Shown piece by piece: positions 19,872-27,956 of a DNA stretch of 64,000 nucleotides. Every line of letters begins with the position of its first letter. Within the stretch, counting starts at the first letter, position 1. The notes beneath the pieces were generated by a model. That model searched no databases. It was not told where the DNA came from and saw nothing but the letters and a program-made list of their open reading frames with translations. The stretch is from Corynebacterium frankenforstense DSM 45800 (GTDB lineage: Bacteria > Actinomycetota > Actinomycetes > Mycobacteriales > Mycobacteriaceae): NCBI RefSeq assembly GCF_001941485.1, contig NZ_CP009247.1:2046001-2110000 (forward strand). Reading direction: 5' to 3'. Position numbers and translations under genes: made by a program.

Positions 19872-21086
19872 CTACTGCGCCTCGACGACGACGGCGATGC
19901 CCTGCCCGCCGCCGATGCAGAGGGTGACCAGGCCATAGCGCCCGCCGGTGGCGCGCAGGCGGTGGACCAGCTTGACGGTCAGGATGACGCCGGAGGCGCC
20001 GATGGGGTGGCCGAGGGCGACGGCGCCGCCGTCGACGTTGGTCTTCTCCGGGTCGAAGCCGAGCTCGTCCTGGACGGCGAGGGCCTGGGCGGCGAAGGCC
20101 TCGTTGGACTCGATGAGGTCGACCTGGTCGAGGCTGATGCCGGCCTTGGCCAGGGCCTTCGGCACCGCGGAGACGGGGCCGAGACCCATGTGGGCCGGGT
20201 CCACGCCGGCGATGCCCCAGCCGGCCACGCGGGCCAGCGGCTCGAGACCGTGGGTGGAGACGGCGTTGTCGGAGGCCAGCACGAGGCCGGCGGCGGCGTC
20301 GTTGATGCCGGAGGCGTTGCCGGCGGTGACGGTGCCGTCCTTCTGGAAGGCGGCGGGCAGCTTGGCCAGCTGCTCCAGGGAGGTGTCCTTGGGGTGCTCG
20401 TCGGTGTCGAAGACGGTCTCGCCCTTGCGGGACTTCACCGTGACGGGCACGATCTGCTCGGCGAAGCGGCCCTCGGTGATCGCGGCGCGGGCGCGCTGGT
20501 GGGAGGTCAGGGCGAACTCGTCCTGACGCTCGCGGGAGATGCCGAAGCGGCCCGCGATGTTCTCGGCGGTGCAGCCCATGTGGCCGTTGCCCATCGGGCA
20601 GGTCAACCCGCCGGTCAGCCAGTCGGAGAGGTGGCCCTCGCCCATGCGCTTGCCGGCGCGCATGCCGTCGACGGAGTAGGGCGCCTGGCTCATGACCTCG
20701 ACGCCGCCGACGAAGGCGAGCTCGCTGTCGCCGGTGTGCATCTGGCCGGCGGCGGTGACGAGCGCCTGGGCGCCGGAGCCGCAGAGTCGGTTGACGTTGA
20801 GGGCGGTGGCGGACTCGGGCAGGCCGGCCTGCAGCGCGATGGCGCGCGAGGAGTAGACGTCGCGCGGGCGGGTGGGGATCACGTTGGCGACCACGGAGGC
20901 GTCGAAGGCCTCGGCCGGGGCGCCGGAGCGGGCGATCGTCTCGCGGGCGACGATCTCACCGAGCTCGATCGGGGCGAACTTCGACAGCGAGCCCATGAAG
21001 CTGCCGATCGGGCTGCGCGCGGCCGAGACGATGTAGGTCTCCTCGGCCTTGGCGAAGGTACGCGGGGCGGTCTGCGCGTCGGTCAC
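19872..21086 (-). CDS. fadA: Acetyl-CoA C-acyltransferase (thiolase)
   Basis: 404 residues. Cleaves 3-ketoacyl-CoA with CoA, the last step of beta-oxidation. The nucleophilic Cys is in NRLCGSGAQAL near residue 95, the His in GHPIGASG near 360 and the second Cys in LCIGGGQG near the C-terminus. GTG start with GAGGAG 6 nt upstream. It is first in the operon with the fused dehydrogenase/hydratase, downstream of the palindrome at 21123-21140. No acyl-CoA dehydrogenase gene is visible in the window, so the first oxidation step must be encoded elsewhere. Confidence 0.93.
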   Translation of the reverse strand: MTDAQTAPRTFAKAEETYIVSAARSPIGSFMGSLSKFAPIELGEIVARETIARSGAPAEAFDASVVANVIPTRPRDVYSSRAIALQAGLPESATALNVNRLCGSGAQALVTAAGQMHTGDSELAFVGGVEVMSQAPYSVDGMRAGKRMGEGHLSDWLTGGLTCPMGNGHMGCTAENIAGRFGISRERQDEFALTSHQRARAAITEGRFAEQIVPVTVKSRKGETVFDTDEHPKDTSLEQLAKLPAAFQKDGTVTAGNASGINDAAAGLVLASDNAVSTHGLEPLARVAGWGIAGVDPAHMGLGPVSAVPKALAKAGISLDQVDLIESNEAFAAQALAVQDELGFDPEKTNVDGGAVALGHPIGASGVILTVKLVHRLRATGGRYGLVTLCIGGGQGIAVVVEAQ

Positions 21087-21122
21087 GGTGTTCTCCTCGG
21101 TTTTTCGGGTCTGAGCTGCAAC

Positions 21123-21140
21123 TACGAATGGCTATTCGTA
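21123..21140. promoter_or_regulatory. Palindromic operator upstream of the thiolase operon
   Basis: TACGAAT-GGCT-ATTCGTA is a perfect inverted repeat with 7-bp arms, located 36 nt upstream of the thiolase GTG. Its size and symmetry are typical of a TetR-family site, and the TetR protein at 16823-17410 is the obvious candidate. I did not see a second copy at the ligase or TetR promoters. Confidence 0.65.
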
Positions 21141-21208
21141 AGTGGTACCCGAGAGTAACCTACGCCACACTGGACCGTCAACCGGTTTGAGGTCACCGGT
21201 TTCCGGTG

Positions 21209-22759
21209 TCACCGAGCCGGGCGCAGCCCGCAGCCCTCGATGCAGGAGCGCAGGCGGACGAGCCCCGCGCGCAGCCGCTCCTCGCCGCCGGTGCCGATGC
21301 CCACGACCACGCCGGCGATCCCCTCCTGGCCGGGTGCGAGCCGCCAGTAGTCGCTCAGCGCCGTCACCCCGAGCCCGACCGCGCGGGCGGCGGTGACCAC
21401 GCGGGACTCCACGCCCGCGCCACCGGCGAAGAGGAGCACCGCGTGCAGTCCGCCGTCCATGGGTCGTGCGGTGACCGTGCCGGCGGGCGCGTCGGCGGGC
21501 GCGCCGGGAACCGCGCCCGGGGCGGCGAGATAGTCGGCGAAGACATCGACGAAGATGTCGCGGCGGCGCCGGTAGGCCCGGCGCATGCGGGCGGTGTGGC
21601 GGCGCAGGCCACCCTCGATAAGGAAGTTGGCCGCGGCGTCCTGCACGATCCCGGAGACCGGTGTGCCCGCCTTCGCGGCGGCGAGCACCCCGGCGCGCAG
21701 CCGTTCGGGCACGACCAGGAAGCCCAGGCCGAGGCCCGGCGACAGGTTCTTGGCGAAGGACCCGAGGGTGACCACGCTGCCGGTGGTGTCCAGCCCGGCC
21801 AGGGCGGGCAGCGGCTCGCCGACGTAGCGCAGCTCGGAGTCGTAGTCGTCCTCGATGACGACGACCCCGGCGCGCGCGGCCCAGCGCAGCAGCGCGAAGC
21901 GGCGCTCGGCCGACATCGCCGCGCCCAACGGGTACTGGTGCGACGGGGTGACCAGCACGGCGTCGGGAATCGGGCGCAGCGCGTCGAGGGCGGCGAGGTC
22001 CACTCCCCCGGCGTTGACCCCGACGGGCACGACGCGGTGGCCGAGGCGCTCGGGCACGGCGCGCAGCGAGGGGTAGCCGGGGTTCTCCACGGCGACGGTG
22101 AGCCGGCGCGTCGGGGCGCCGGCCGGGGCGTCGTCGCTGCCACGGGCGGCGAGCGCGGAGAGCACCAGGCGCATGCCGTCGCGCGCGCCGGCGGTGACCA
22201 CCACGTGGCCGGCGGCGATCGAGCGCGAGAGGCGGACGTGCTCGGCGATGGCGGCGACCAGGCGCGGCGAGCCGGGCGCGGAGTAGCCCAGGCAGGGGTC
22301 GGCGGCGGCCGAGCGCCAGGCCCGGCGCCACGCCGTGGAGGTCAGCGGCGCGGTGTCCGGCACGCCCGGGGTGAGCAGGAGCGGCGCCGCGGCGCCGGTG
22401 CCGCGGCCGGGTGGGGTGGCCGAGCGGGCGGGTGCCTCGCCGCGGGAGAAGTCGTCCCCTGGTTGCGCGGAGTCAGCGGTCTGGGGCGGCGCGGCGCCGG
22501 GGACCGGGGTGAGCGAGAGGTTCGGCAGCCGCGGGTTGACGCGCGTGCCCGAGCGCGAGGTCACCAGGTAGCCCTCGCCGGTGAGCTGCTCGTAGGCGGC
22601 CACGACCGTGCCACGCGAGACGCCGTGGCGCGCGGCGGCCACGCGGGTGGAGTCCAGGCGGTCGCCCGGGCGCAGGGAACCGGCGGCGATGCGGGCGCGG
22701 ACCTCCTCGACGATGCGGCCCGGCAGCGTGCCCGCCGGGCGCGCGGGATCGGCGGTCAT
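21209..22759 (-). CDS. pdxR: MocR/GntR-family activator of vitamin B6 synthesis, PdxR
   Basis: 516 residues. An N-terminal GntR winged helix (DSTRVAAARHGVSRGTVVAAY near residues 35-55) and a linker lead into a fold-type I aminotransferase-like domain with the PLP-Lys segment GSFAKNLSPGLGLGF. In C. glutamicum PdxR activates pdxST. The start at 22759 follows the upstream gene's stop as TGAgATG, which implies translational coupling. Unusually, it is separated from pdxS by the degenerate NAD(P)HX-repair-like gene, so both probably share one promoter in the pdxS intergenic region. Confidence 0.88.
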   Translation of the reverse strand: MTADPARPAGTLPGRIVEEVRARIAAGSLRPGDRLDSTRVAAARHGVSRGTVVAAYEQLTGEGYLVTSRSGTRVNPRLPNLSLTPVPGAAPPQTADSAQPGDDFSRGEAPARSATPPGRGTGAAAPLLLTPGVPDTAPLTSTAWRRAWRSAAADPCLGYSAPGSPRLVAAIAEHVRLSRSIAAGHVVVTAGARDGMRLVLSALAARGSDDAPAGAPTRRLTVAVENPGYPSLRAVPERLGHRVVPVGVNAGGVDLAALDALRPIPDAVLVTPSHQYPLGAAMSAERRFALLRWAARAGVVVIEDDYDSELRYVGEPLPALAGLDTTGSVVTLGSFAKNLSPGLGLGFLVVPERLRAGVLAAAKAGTPVSGIVQDAAANFLIEGGLRRHTARMRRAYRRRRDIFVDVFADYLAAPGAVPGAPADAPAGTVTARPMDGGLHAVLLFAGGAGVESRVVTAARAVGLGVTALSDYWRLAPGQEGIAGVVVGIGTGGEERLRAGLVRLRSCIEGCGLRPAR

Positions 22760-22760
22760 C

Positions 22761-24170
22761 TCAGTACCGTGCCCCGCGGTCTTCGGCGCCGGCCTGCGCG
22801 ACCCGCCAGGCGGCACGCACGTGGTCGATGACGGCGCCGGCGGTGGTGGGCAGCCCGTCGGCGGCCAGGCCCGCGGCCAGCTGGTAGAGGCCCACAGCCT
22901 CCAGCACCGGCTGGGCGTACGGCCCGCGCAGCTCGTCGGCCCGCTCCAGGTGGTCACGCAGGCGCGGGTAGGCGTTCAGGTAGTCGTCGTAGCCGGGGTT
23001 GTGGGCGGCCACGCGCGCGGCGATGAGGCCGGCGAGCACGTCGCGCCCGCCGGGCAGCTCGCCCCAGGGCACGCCGGCGTCGACGACCGCGCCGCGCCCG
23101 AGGGGCAGGGCGACGATCGCGCGCCGGCCGGGCACGACGACGGCCGCGTCCTCGGCGTCGGCACGCGCGAGCGCGTCCCGGAAGGTGTGGACCGAGGGCT
23201 CCGCGTGCTCGAGCAGGATGCCGCCGCGCGCCGTCCGGATCTCGTCGCCGCGCACGGTCACCGGGGCGGCCTCCGGGGCCGGGCCCGGCGGCTCGGTGCC
23301 CTCGACGTCCTCGGGACAGTGCACCCGGGCCGCCCCCGCGGACAGTGCGGCGCGCGCCCGCAGCCGGCCGGGCGCCCCGGTGTCGGCCACGGTCACCACG
23401 GCCCGCCGCTCGAGGGTCCGCGGCACCGGCGGGAGGTCGAGCGGGCGCTCCAGCGGGGCGTCACCGGCGGCCACCCGCCGGTAGTGGAACGCGGGGTCAC
23501 CGGGGCCCCGCCCGGGCGGGAGGCCGGAGTCGGCGGTCGCGACCACCTGGCCGCAGTGCGGGGAGAGCACGTGGGCGGCGGTGCGGAAGCCCGCGGCGAG
23601 CGTGACCGTGGCCGTGACGTGGCGGTCCAGGACGCCGTGGGCCATCGGCTCGTCCGGTTCGCCGAACCCGCGCTTGTGCACCATCGCCGGCTCGGACACG
23701 GAGGCGTCGTGCGGGTCGACGCCGGCGGGCGTGCCCACCGAGAGCACCCGGGCGCCCTGGCTGCGCGCGTCGTCGAAGAGGTCGGCCTGCACCGGGCTGA
23801 GCGGGCCGGGCCCGAGGTTCTCCACGATCAGGCGGTAGCCCACCGCGACCGGCTCGGCGTCCAGCACGCGGGCCCCCGCCTCGGTCCAGCCGTGCGCGGT
23901 GACCGGCGGGAAACCGTGGCATTCGCCGGCAACGGCGCCGCAGACGTCGACGGGCACGCCCGCCTCGACGAGCCGACGCGCCCCGCCGCGCACGGCCGCG
24001 GCCAGGGCGTTGTCTCCGAGGACGAAGAGCACGCGCACCTGCTCGGGGAGGAACGGCTCCGGCGCACACAGCTCCCGGACCACCCGGTCGACGGCCGGGG
24101 CCAGCGCCATGTCGTCCCGGACGTCGCGGGGCATCCGTTCCAGGGCGGCTGCGGGATAGAAGGGCGGCAT
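22761..24170 (-). CDS. Diverged NAD(P)HX epimerase/dehydratase-like protein
   Basis: 469 residues. Two parts resemble bifunctional Nnr (YjeF_N plus ADP-dependent NAD(P)HX dehydratase). The first resembling region is VLFVLGDNALAAAVRGGARR through VTLAAGFRTAAHVLSP and VVATADSGLPP, and the second ends in a GGRDVLAGLIAARVAAH segment that recalls the family's G-x-GDVLAG motif. The NNGGDG epimerase motif is absent and the region expected to hold the epimerase catalytic Asp reads LIVENLG. Activity is therefore doubtful; it may be a paralogue with another role. TACCGT (24183-24178) ends 7 nt before the ATG. It is transcribed with pdxR, divergent from pdxST. Confidence 0.6.
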   Translation of the reverse strand: MPPFYPAAALERMPRDVRDDMALAPAVDRVVRELCAPEPFLPEQVRVLFVLGDNALAAAVRGGARRLVEAGVPVDVCGAVAGECHGFPPVTAHGWTEAGARVLDAEPVAVGYRLIVENLGPGPLSPVQADLFDDARSQGARVLSVGTPAGVDPHDASVSEPAMVHKRGFGEPDEPMAHGVLDRHVTATVTLAAGFRTAAHVLSPHCGQVVATADSGLPPGRGPGDPAFHYRRVAAGDAPLERPLDLPPVPRTLERRAVVTVADTGAPGRLRARAALSAGAARVHCPEDVEGTEPPGPAPEAAPVTVRGDEIRTARGGILLEHAEPSVHTFRDALARADAEDAAVVVPGRRAIVALPLGRGAVVDAGVPWGELPGGRDVLAGLIAARVAAHNPGYDDYLNAYPRLRDHLERADELRGPYAQPVLEAVGLYQLAAGLAADGLPTTAGAVIDHVRAAWRVAQAGAEDRGARY

Positions 24171-24234
24171 ACCTGCGACGGTACCGGGCGCACGCGACGG
24201 CGACCCACGCGGCGTCGGAAATTGGACCCGGCGT

Positions 24235-24294
24235 GTGGTCTATTTTTCTGGTTTATTTTTGGACTTCTCAGTAGACCACCCGCGGGCGCAGAAT
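24235..24294. promoter_or_regulatory. PdxR-type boxes and pdxS promoter
   Basis: GTGGTCTA at 24235-24242 and its inverted copy TAGACCAC at 24272-24279 flank an AT-rich stretch. C. glutamicum PdxR recognises an AAAGTGGW-CTA motif, which these match in core. CAGAAT at 24289-24294 is a probable -10 placed 7 nt before the pdxS ATG at 24302. The second box sits between the expected -35 and the -10. Confidence 0.7.
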
Positions 24295-24301
24295 GGTCCG
24301 C

Positions 24302-25210
24302 ATGTCTGATAACAACGATGTAACTGGCACCACCCAGGGCTCGCCGCTGGTCAAGCGCGGCCTGGCCGACATGCTCAAGGGCGGCGTGATCATGGACGTG
24401 GTCACCCCGGAGCAGGCGAAGATCGCCGAGGACGCCGGCGCCGTGGCCGTCATGGCCCTCGAGCGCGTCCCCGCCGACATCCGCGCCCAGGGCGGCGTGG
24501 CCCGCATGTCCGACCCGGACCTGATCGACGGCATCATCGACGCCGTGTCCATCCCCGTGATGGCCAAGGCGCGCATCGGCCACTTCGTCGAGGCGCAGGT
24601 CCTGCAGTCGCTCAAGGTGGACTACATCGACGAGTCCGAGGTCCTCTCCCCCGCCGACTACGTCAACCACATCGACAAGCAGAAGTTCACCGTGCCCTTC
24701 GTCTGCGGCGCGACGAACCTGGGCGAGGCGCTGCGCCGCATCGCCGAGGGCGCCGCGATGATCCGCTCCAAGGGCGAGGCCGGCACCGGCGACGTCTCCG
24801 AGGCCACCAAGCACATCCGCACCATCAACAAGGAGATCGCGCAGCTGGCCGGCGCCAGCGAGGACGAGCTCTACGTGCGCGCCAAGGAACTGGCCGCCCC
24901 CTATGACCTGGTCCGCGAGGTCGCCCAGGCCGGCAAGCTGCCCGTGGTGCTCTTCACCGCCGGCGGCATCGCCGCCCCGGCCGACGCCGCGATGATGATG
25001 CAGCTCGGCGCCGACGGCGTCTTCGTCGGCTCCGGCATCTTCAAGTCCGGCAACCCGGCCCAGCGCGCCGCCGCGATCGTCAAGGCCACCGCCGCCTACG
25101 ACGACCCCGACGTCATCGCCGAGGTCTCCCGCGGCCTGGGCGAGGCCATGGTCGGCATCAACGTCGCCGACCTGCCCGCCCCGCACCGCCTGGCGGAGCG
25201 CGGCTGGTGA
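24302..25210 (+). CDS. pdxS: Pyridoxal 5'-phosphate synthase lyase subunit
   Basis: 302 residues, TIM-barrel PdxS. Combines ribose-5-phosphate, glyceraldehyde-3-phosphate and ammonia from PdxT to make PLP. Signatures are [40 protein letters not shown], the catalytic Lys in [12 protein letters not shown] and [16 protein letters not shown]. Start at 24302 is preferred over ATG 24293 because a -10 (CAGAAT) lies 7 nt upstream, giving a leaderless mRNA. It overlaps pdxT by 4 bases. Confidence 0.97.
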   Translation: MSDNNDVTGTTQGSPLVKRGLADMLKGGVIMDVVTPEQAKIAEDAGAVAVMALERVPADIRAQGGVARMSDPDLIDGIIDAVSIPVMAKARIGHFVEAQVLQSLKVDYIDESEVLSPADYVNHIDKQKFTVPFVCGATNLGEALRRIAEGAAMIRSKGEAGTGDVSEATKHIRTINKEIAQLAGASEDELYVRAKELAAPYDLVREVAQAGKLPVVLFTAGGIAAPADAAMMMQLGADGVFVGSGIFKSGNPAQRAAAIVKATAAYDDPDVIAEVSRGLGEAMVGINVADLPAPHRLAERGW

Positions 25211-25842
25211 GTCGCGCGGAGGCCGCGCCCACCGTCGGCGTACTCGCCCTGCAGGGCGGCGTCGCCGAGCACGCCGAGCTCCTGGAGAAGCTGGGCGCCG
25301 CCGTGCGCCTGGTGCGCCGGCCCGGTGACCTCGAGGGCCTCGACGGCCTGGTGCTGCCCGGGGGCGAGTCGACCACGATCGACCGGCTGACCCGCATCTT
25401 CGGGCTGCGCGAGCCGCTGATCGCCGCCGTGCGTGAGGGACTTCCGGTGCTGGGCACCTGCGCGGGCCTGATCCTGTTGTCGACGGAGGTCGAGGACCCG
25501 GCCGCCGGTCAGCAGGTCCTCGGGCTCATCGACGTCACCGTGCGCCGCAACGCCTTCGGCCCGCAGGTCGACTCCGCCGAGGCGGAGCTGCCCTGGACGC
25601 CGGCCGGCGGTGGCGCGGCGACCGTGACCGCGGCCTTCATCCGCGCCCCCGAGGTCATCCGCCTCGGCGACGGGGTCGAGGCCTGCTCGGTGCTTGTCGA
25701 CGCCGACGGGCGCCGACGCGTGGTCGGCGTGCGCTCGGGCGCGGTGACCGGCGTGTCCTTCCACCCCGAGCTGACCGGGGACGGGACCGTCCACGCGGAG
25801 TTCCTCGAACAGGTTCGGGAGCACGCGGGGGCGCGCGTCTAG
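25207..25842 (+). CDS. pdxT: Pyridoxal 5'-phosphate synthase glutaminase subunit
   Basis: 211 residues, class I glutamine amidotransferase that supplies ammonia to Pdx[13 protein letters not shown] at the N-terminus, [12 protein letters not shown], the nucleophile in [10 protein letters not shown] and the His/Glu pair in SFHPELTGD form the triad. Its GTG start overlaps the pdxS stop (GTGA), indicating coupling. Its stop overlaps the convergent kinase gene's stop by 4 bases. Confidence 0.96.
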   Translation: MSRAEAAPTVGVLALQGGVAEHAELLEKLGAAVRLVRRPGDLEGLDGLVLPGGESTTIDRLTRIFGLREPLIAAVREGLPVLGTCAGLILLSTEVEDPAAGQQVLGLIDVTVRRNAFGPQVDSAEAELPWTPAGGGAATVTAAFIRAPEVIRLGDGVEACSVLVDADGRRRVVGVRSGAVTGVSFHPELTGDGTVHAEFLEQVREHAGARV

Positions 25843-26513
25843 CCGCGGGTCCCGTCCGCGGCGAGCACCCGGCCCGCCGGCGGGCGGGCCTCGCCCGCGG
25901 TGCCGAGCACCACGAGGTCGGCGAGGTCCCAGGGACGCCGGGACGCGAGGAACGGGCGCTCCTCGGTCTGCCAGTCGTCCCAGAAGCGGGTGGCCGCGTC
26001 CTGATCTCGTATGCCCGCGGCGACCTCGCGGGCGATACCGCGGCGACGCTGCTCGTCGACGTCACCGGTGACCCAGACGCCGAGGTCCGCCAGCCGCTCG
26101 GTCGCGTCCGTCAGCGCACCGGTGCCCTCGACGATGAGCAACCGGGTTCCCGCGGGCACCCGCACCGCTCCCCCACGCCCCTTGGCCACCCAGCCGGGCG
26201 GCCGGTAGTTCACCGCGTCGCCGGCGAGAAACGGTTCGATGACGTGCGTGACCAGCAGGTCGTGCCACCCGAAGCGCGAGTGATGCCAGGCGAGGTCGTC
26301 GGTGGCCACGACCGCGGCGGGACGGCCGGAGCGGGTCGCCTCGCCCGCGATGGCGGCTGCCAGGGTGGATTTCCCGGCGCCACCGCGGCCGTCGATCAGC
26401 ACGACCCGGCGGCCCTGCCCTGCGGGCAGCAGGTCGGCGAGCGGCTTCGGGGTAAAGGGCCCGAGGTGGGGCTCGCTCGGACCGGGGTCGAACAACGCCG
26501 TCGAACTCGTCAT
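25839..26513 (-). CDS. P-loop kinase, uridine-kinase-like
   Basis: 224 residues. Walker A is GRGGAGKST near residue 43, then TDDLAWHHSRFGWHD and NYRPPGW in the substrate region, LLIVEGTGAL as the Walker B-like strand, and a lid-like DVDEQRRRGIARE helix. This is the architecture of uridine kinase/phosphoribulokinase-type small-molecule kinases. Substrate is unproven, and many actinobacterial genomes annotate such proteins as uridine kinase family. ATG start with GGAAGG about 8 nt upstream. Confidence 0.75.
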   Translation of the reverse strand: MTSSTALFDPGPSEPHLGPFTPKPLADLLPAGQGRRVVLIDGRGGAGKSTLAAAIAGEATRSGRPAAVVATDDLAWHHSRFGWHDLLVTHVIEPFLAGDAVNYRPPGWVAKGRGGAVRVPAGTRLLIVEGTGALTDATERLADLGVWVTGDVDEQRRRGIAREVAAGIRDQDAATRFWDDWQTEERPFLASRRPWDLADLVVLGTAGEARPPAGRVLAADGTRG

Positions 26514-26660
26514 CGCATGGTCCTTCCTGGGCCTCGTCGGCAGGGCTGCGGTATCCGGGACACGGGAGTCACCGCAGTGTAGCGGGACACGGCGGGCTGA
26601 TGCTTCGTCTCAGACGCCGGGTGTGCGCCGGACCCGGCCGATCCCGGCACAATGGCGGGC

Positions 26661-27950
26661 ATGGACCCCGTCATCGCCCGGCTCGCCGCCGCCGAGCCCA
26701 CCTCCTGGCTGCGCGCGCAGTCCCCGGCCCCGGGCTGGGCCGCGGACGCCGCCCTCGACGCCCGCGTCACCCAGGCGCGCGCCCGCTTCTCCCGCTTCGC
26801 CGGCTGGTTCGCGCGGACCTTCCCGGACTCCGCGCCCACCGGCGGCGTCCTCGAGTCGCCGCTGGTGTGCGCGCCCGCGCTGCAGGCCGCGCTCGAGGAC
26901 GACCTGGGTGCACAGCTGCGCGGCCGGCTCTGGGTCAAGCGCGACGACCTGCTGCCGGTCTCCGGGTCGGTGAAGTCGCGCGGCGGCATCCACGAGGTGC
27001 TCGAGTACGCCGAGGAGGTGCTTGAGGCCGCGGGCCTGGACGCCTCGGACGCCGGCACGCCCGCGGGCCGGCGCGCGCTGGCCGGGAACACGATCGCCGT
27101 CGGCTCGACCGGCAACCTGGGCCTGTCCATCGGCCTGGTCGGTGCCGCCCTCGGGCTGCGCGCGGTGGTGCACATGTCCCGCGACGCCAAGGCGTGGAAG
27201 AAGGAGCTGCTGCGCGAGCGCGGCGCCGAGGTCGTCGAGCACGCCGGCGACTTCTCGGCGGCCGTGGCCGCCGGGCGCGAGCAGGCCGCGGACCAAGCGG
27301 ACACCCACTTCGTCGACGACGAGGCCTCGCTCTCACTCTTCGCCGGCTACGCCGTGGCCGCCGGGCGACTGGCGGGCCAGCTGCGCGCCCTGGAGATCCC
27401 CGTCGACCACGACCACCCGCTCGGGGTGCACCTGCCCTGCGGGGTCGGCGGCGCCCCGGGCGGGATCGCCTACGGGCTCTACCGCACCTTCGGCGCGGAT
27501 GTGTTCTGCGTGCTGCACGAACCGGTGGCCGCGCCCGCGGTCTTCCTCGGCGAGCGCTCGGGCCTGCGCAAGAAGATCAGCATCGCCGAGATCGGCCTGG
27601 ACGGGCGCACCGACGCCGACGGGCTCGCCGTCGGGCGGATGTCGAGCCTGGTCGGCGGCGTCGTCGGCAGCCGTATCGACGGCTTCGCCACACACTCCGA
27701 CGCGGAGCTGACCGGCCTGGTCGCCCGCGTCCACGACGCCCAGGGCTGGCGCCTGGAGCCCTCGGCGACCGCGGGGCTCACCGGCCCGTGGCGGGTGCAG
27801 GCCGACGCGGACTTCCTGCGCGCCCGCGGCCTGGACGGGGAACGCCTCGACCGGGCCACCCACATCGCCTGGTCCACGGGCGGGTCGATGGTCCCGGAGG
27901 AGGAGTTCGCCGCGCTGCTGGCGGCGGGCCGGGGCGCGGCGTTGCGGTAG
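26661..27950 (+). CDS. dsdA: D-serine ammonia-lyase
   Basis: 429 residues, PLP-dependent fold type II. Degrades D-serine to pyruvate and ammonia. The PLP Lys lies in SGSVKSRGGIHEVLEY near residue 105, the Gly-rich phosphate loop near 265 reads PCGVGGAPGGIAYG, and VGSTGNLGLSIG contacts the cofactor. Length is close to E. coli DsdA (442). CACAAT at 26648-26653 ends 7 nt before the ATG at 26661, supporting this leaderless start over ATG 26652, which lies inside that -10. No permease or dsdC regulator is adjacent. It converges on the choice-of-anchor gene with a 6-nt gap. Confidence 0.9.
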   Translation: MDPVIARLAAAEPTSWLRAQSPAPGWAADAALDARVTQARARFSRFAGWFARTFPDSAPTGGVLESPLVCAPALQAALEDDLGAQLRGRLWVKRDDLLPVSGSVKSRGGIHEVLEYAEEVLEAAGLDASDAGTPAGRRALAGNTIAVGSTGNLGLSIGLVGAALGLRAVVHMSRDAKAWKKELLRERGAEVVEHAGDFSAAVAAGREQAADQADTHFVDDEASLSLFAGYAVAAGRLAGQLRALEIPVDHDHPLGVHLPCGVGGAPGGIAYGLYRTFGADVFCVLHEPVAAPAVFLGERSGLRKKISIAEIGLDGRTDADGLAVGRMSSLVGGVVGSRIDGFATHSDAELTGLVARVHDAQGWRLEPSATAGLTGPWRVQADADFLRARGLDGERLDRATHIAWSTGGSMVPEEEFAALLAAGRGAALR

Positions 27951-27956
27951 CCGGCG

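Noticed and set aside
17550..21158. A 1202-codon plus-strand frame opposite the thiolase and hydratase genes
   Set aside because: Antisense shadow of strongly recognised beta-oxidation genes; Gly/Val/Asp-rich with no family match.
24235..24279. The TAGACC/GGTCTA pair before pdxS considered as an McbR site
   Set aside because: The half-sites are inverted and about 30 bp apart rather than TAGAC-N6-GTCTA, and they match the PdxR-type motif better.
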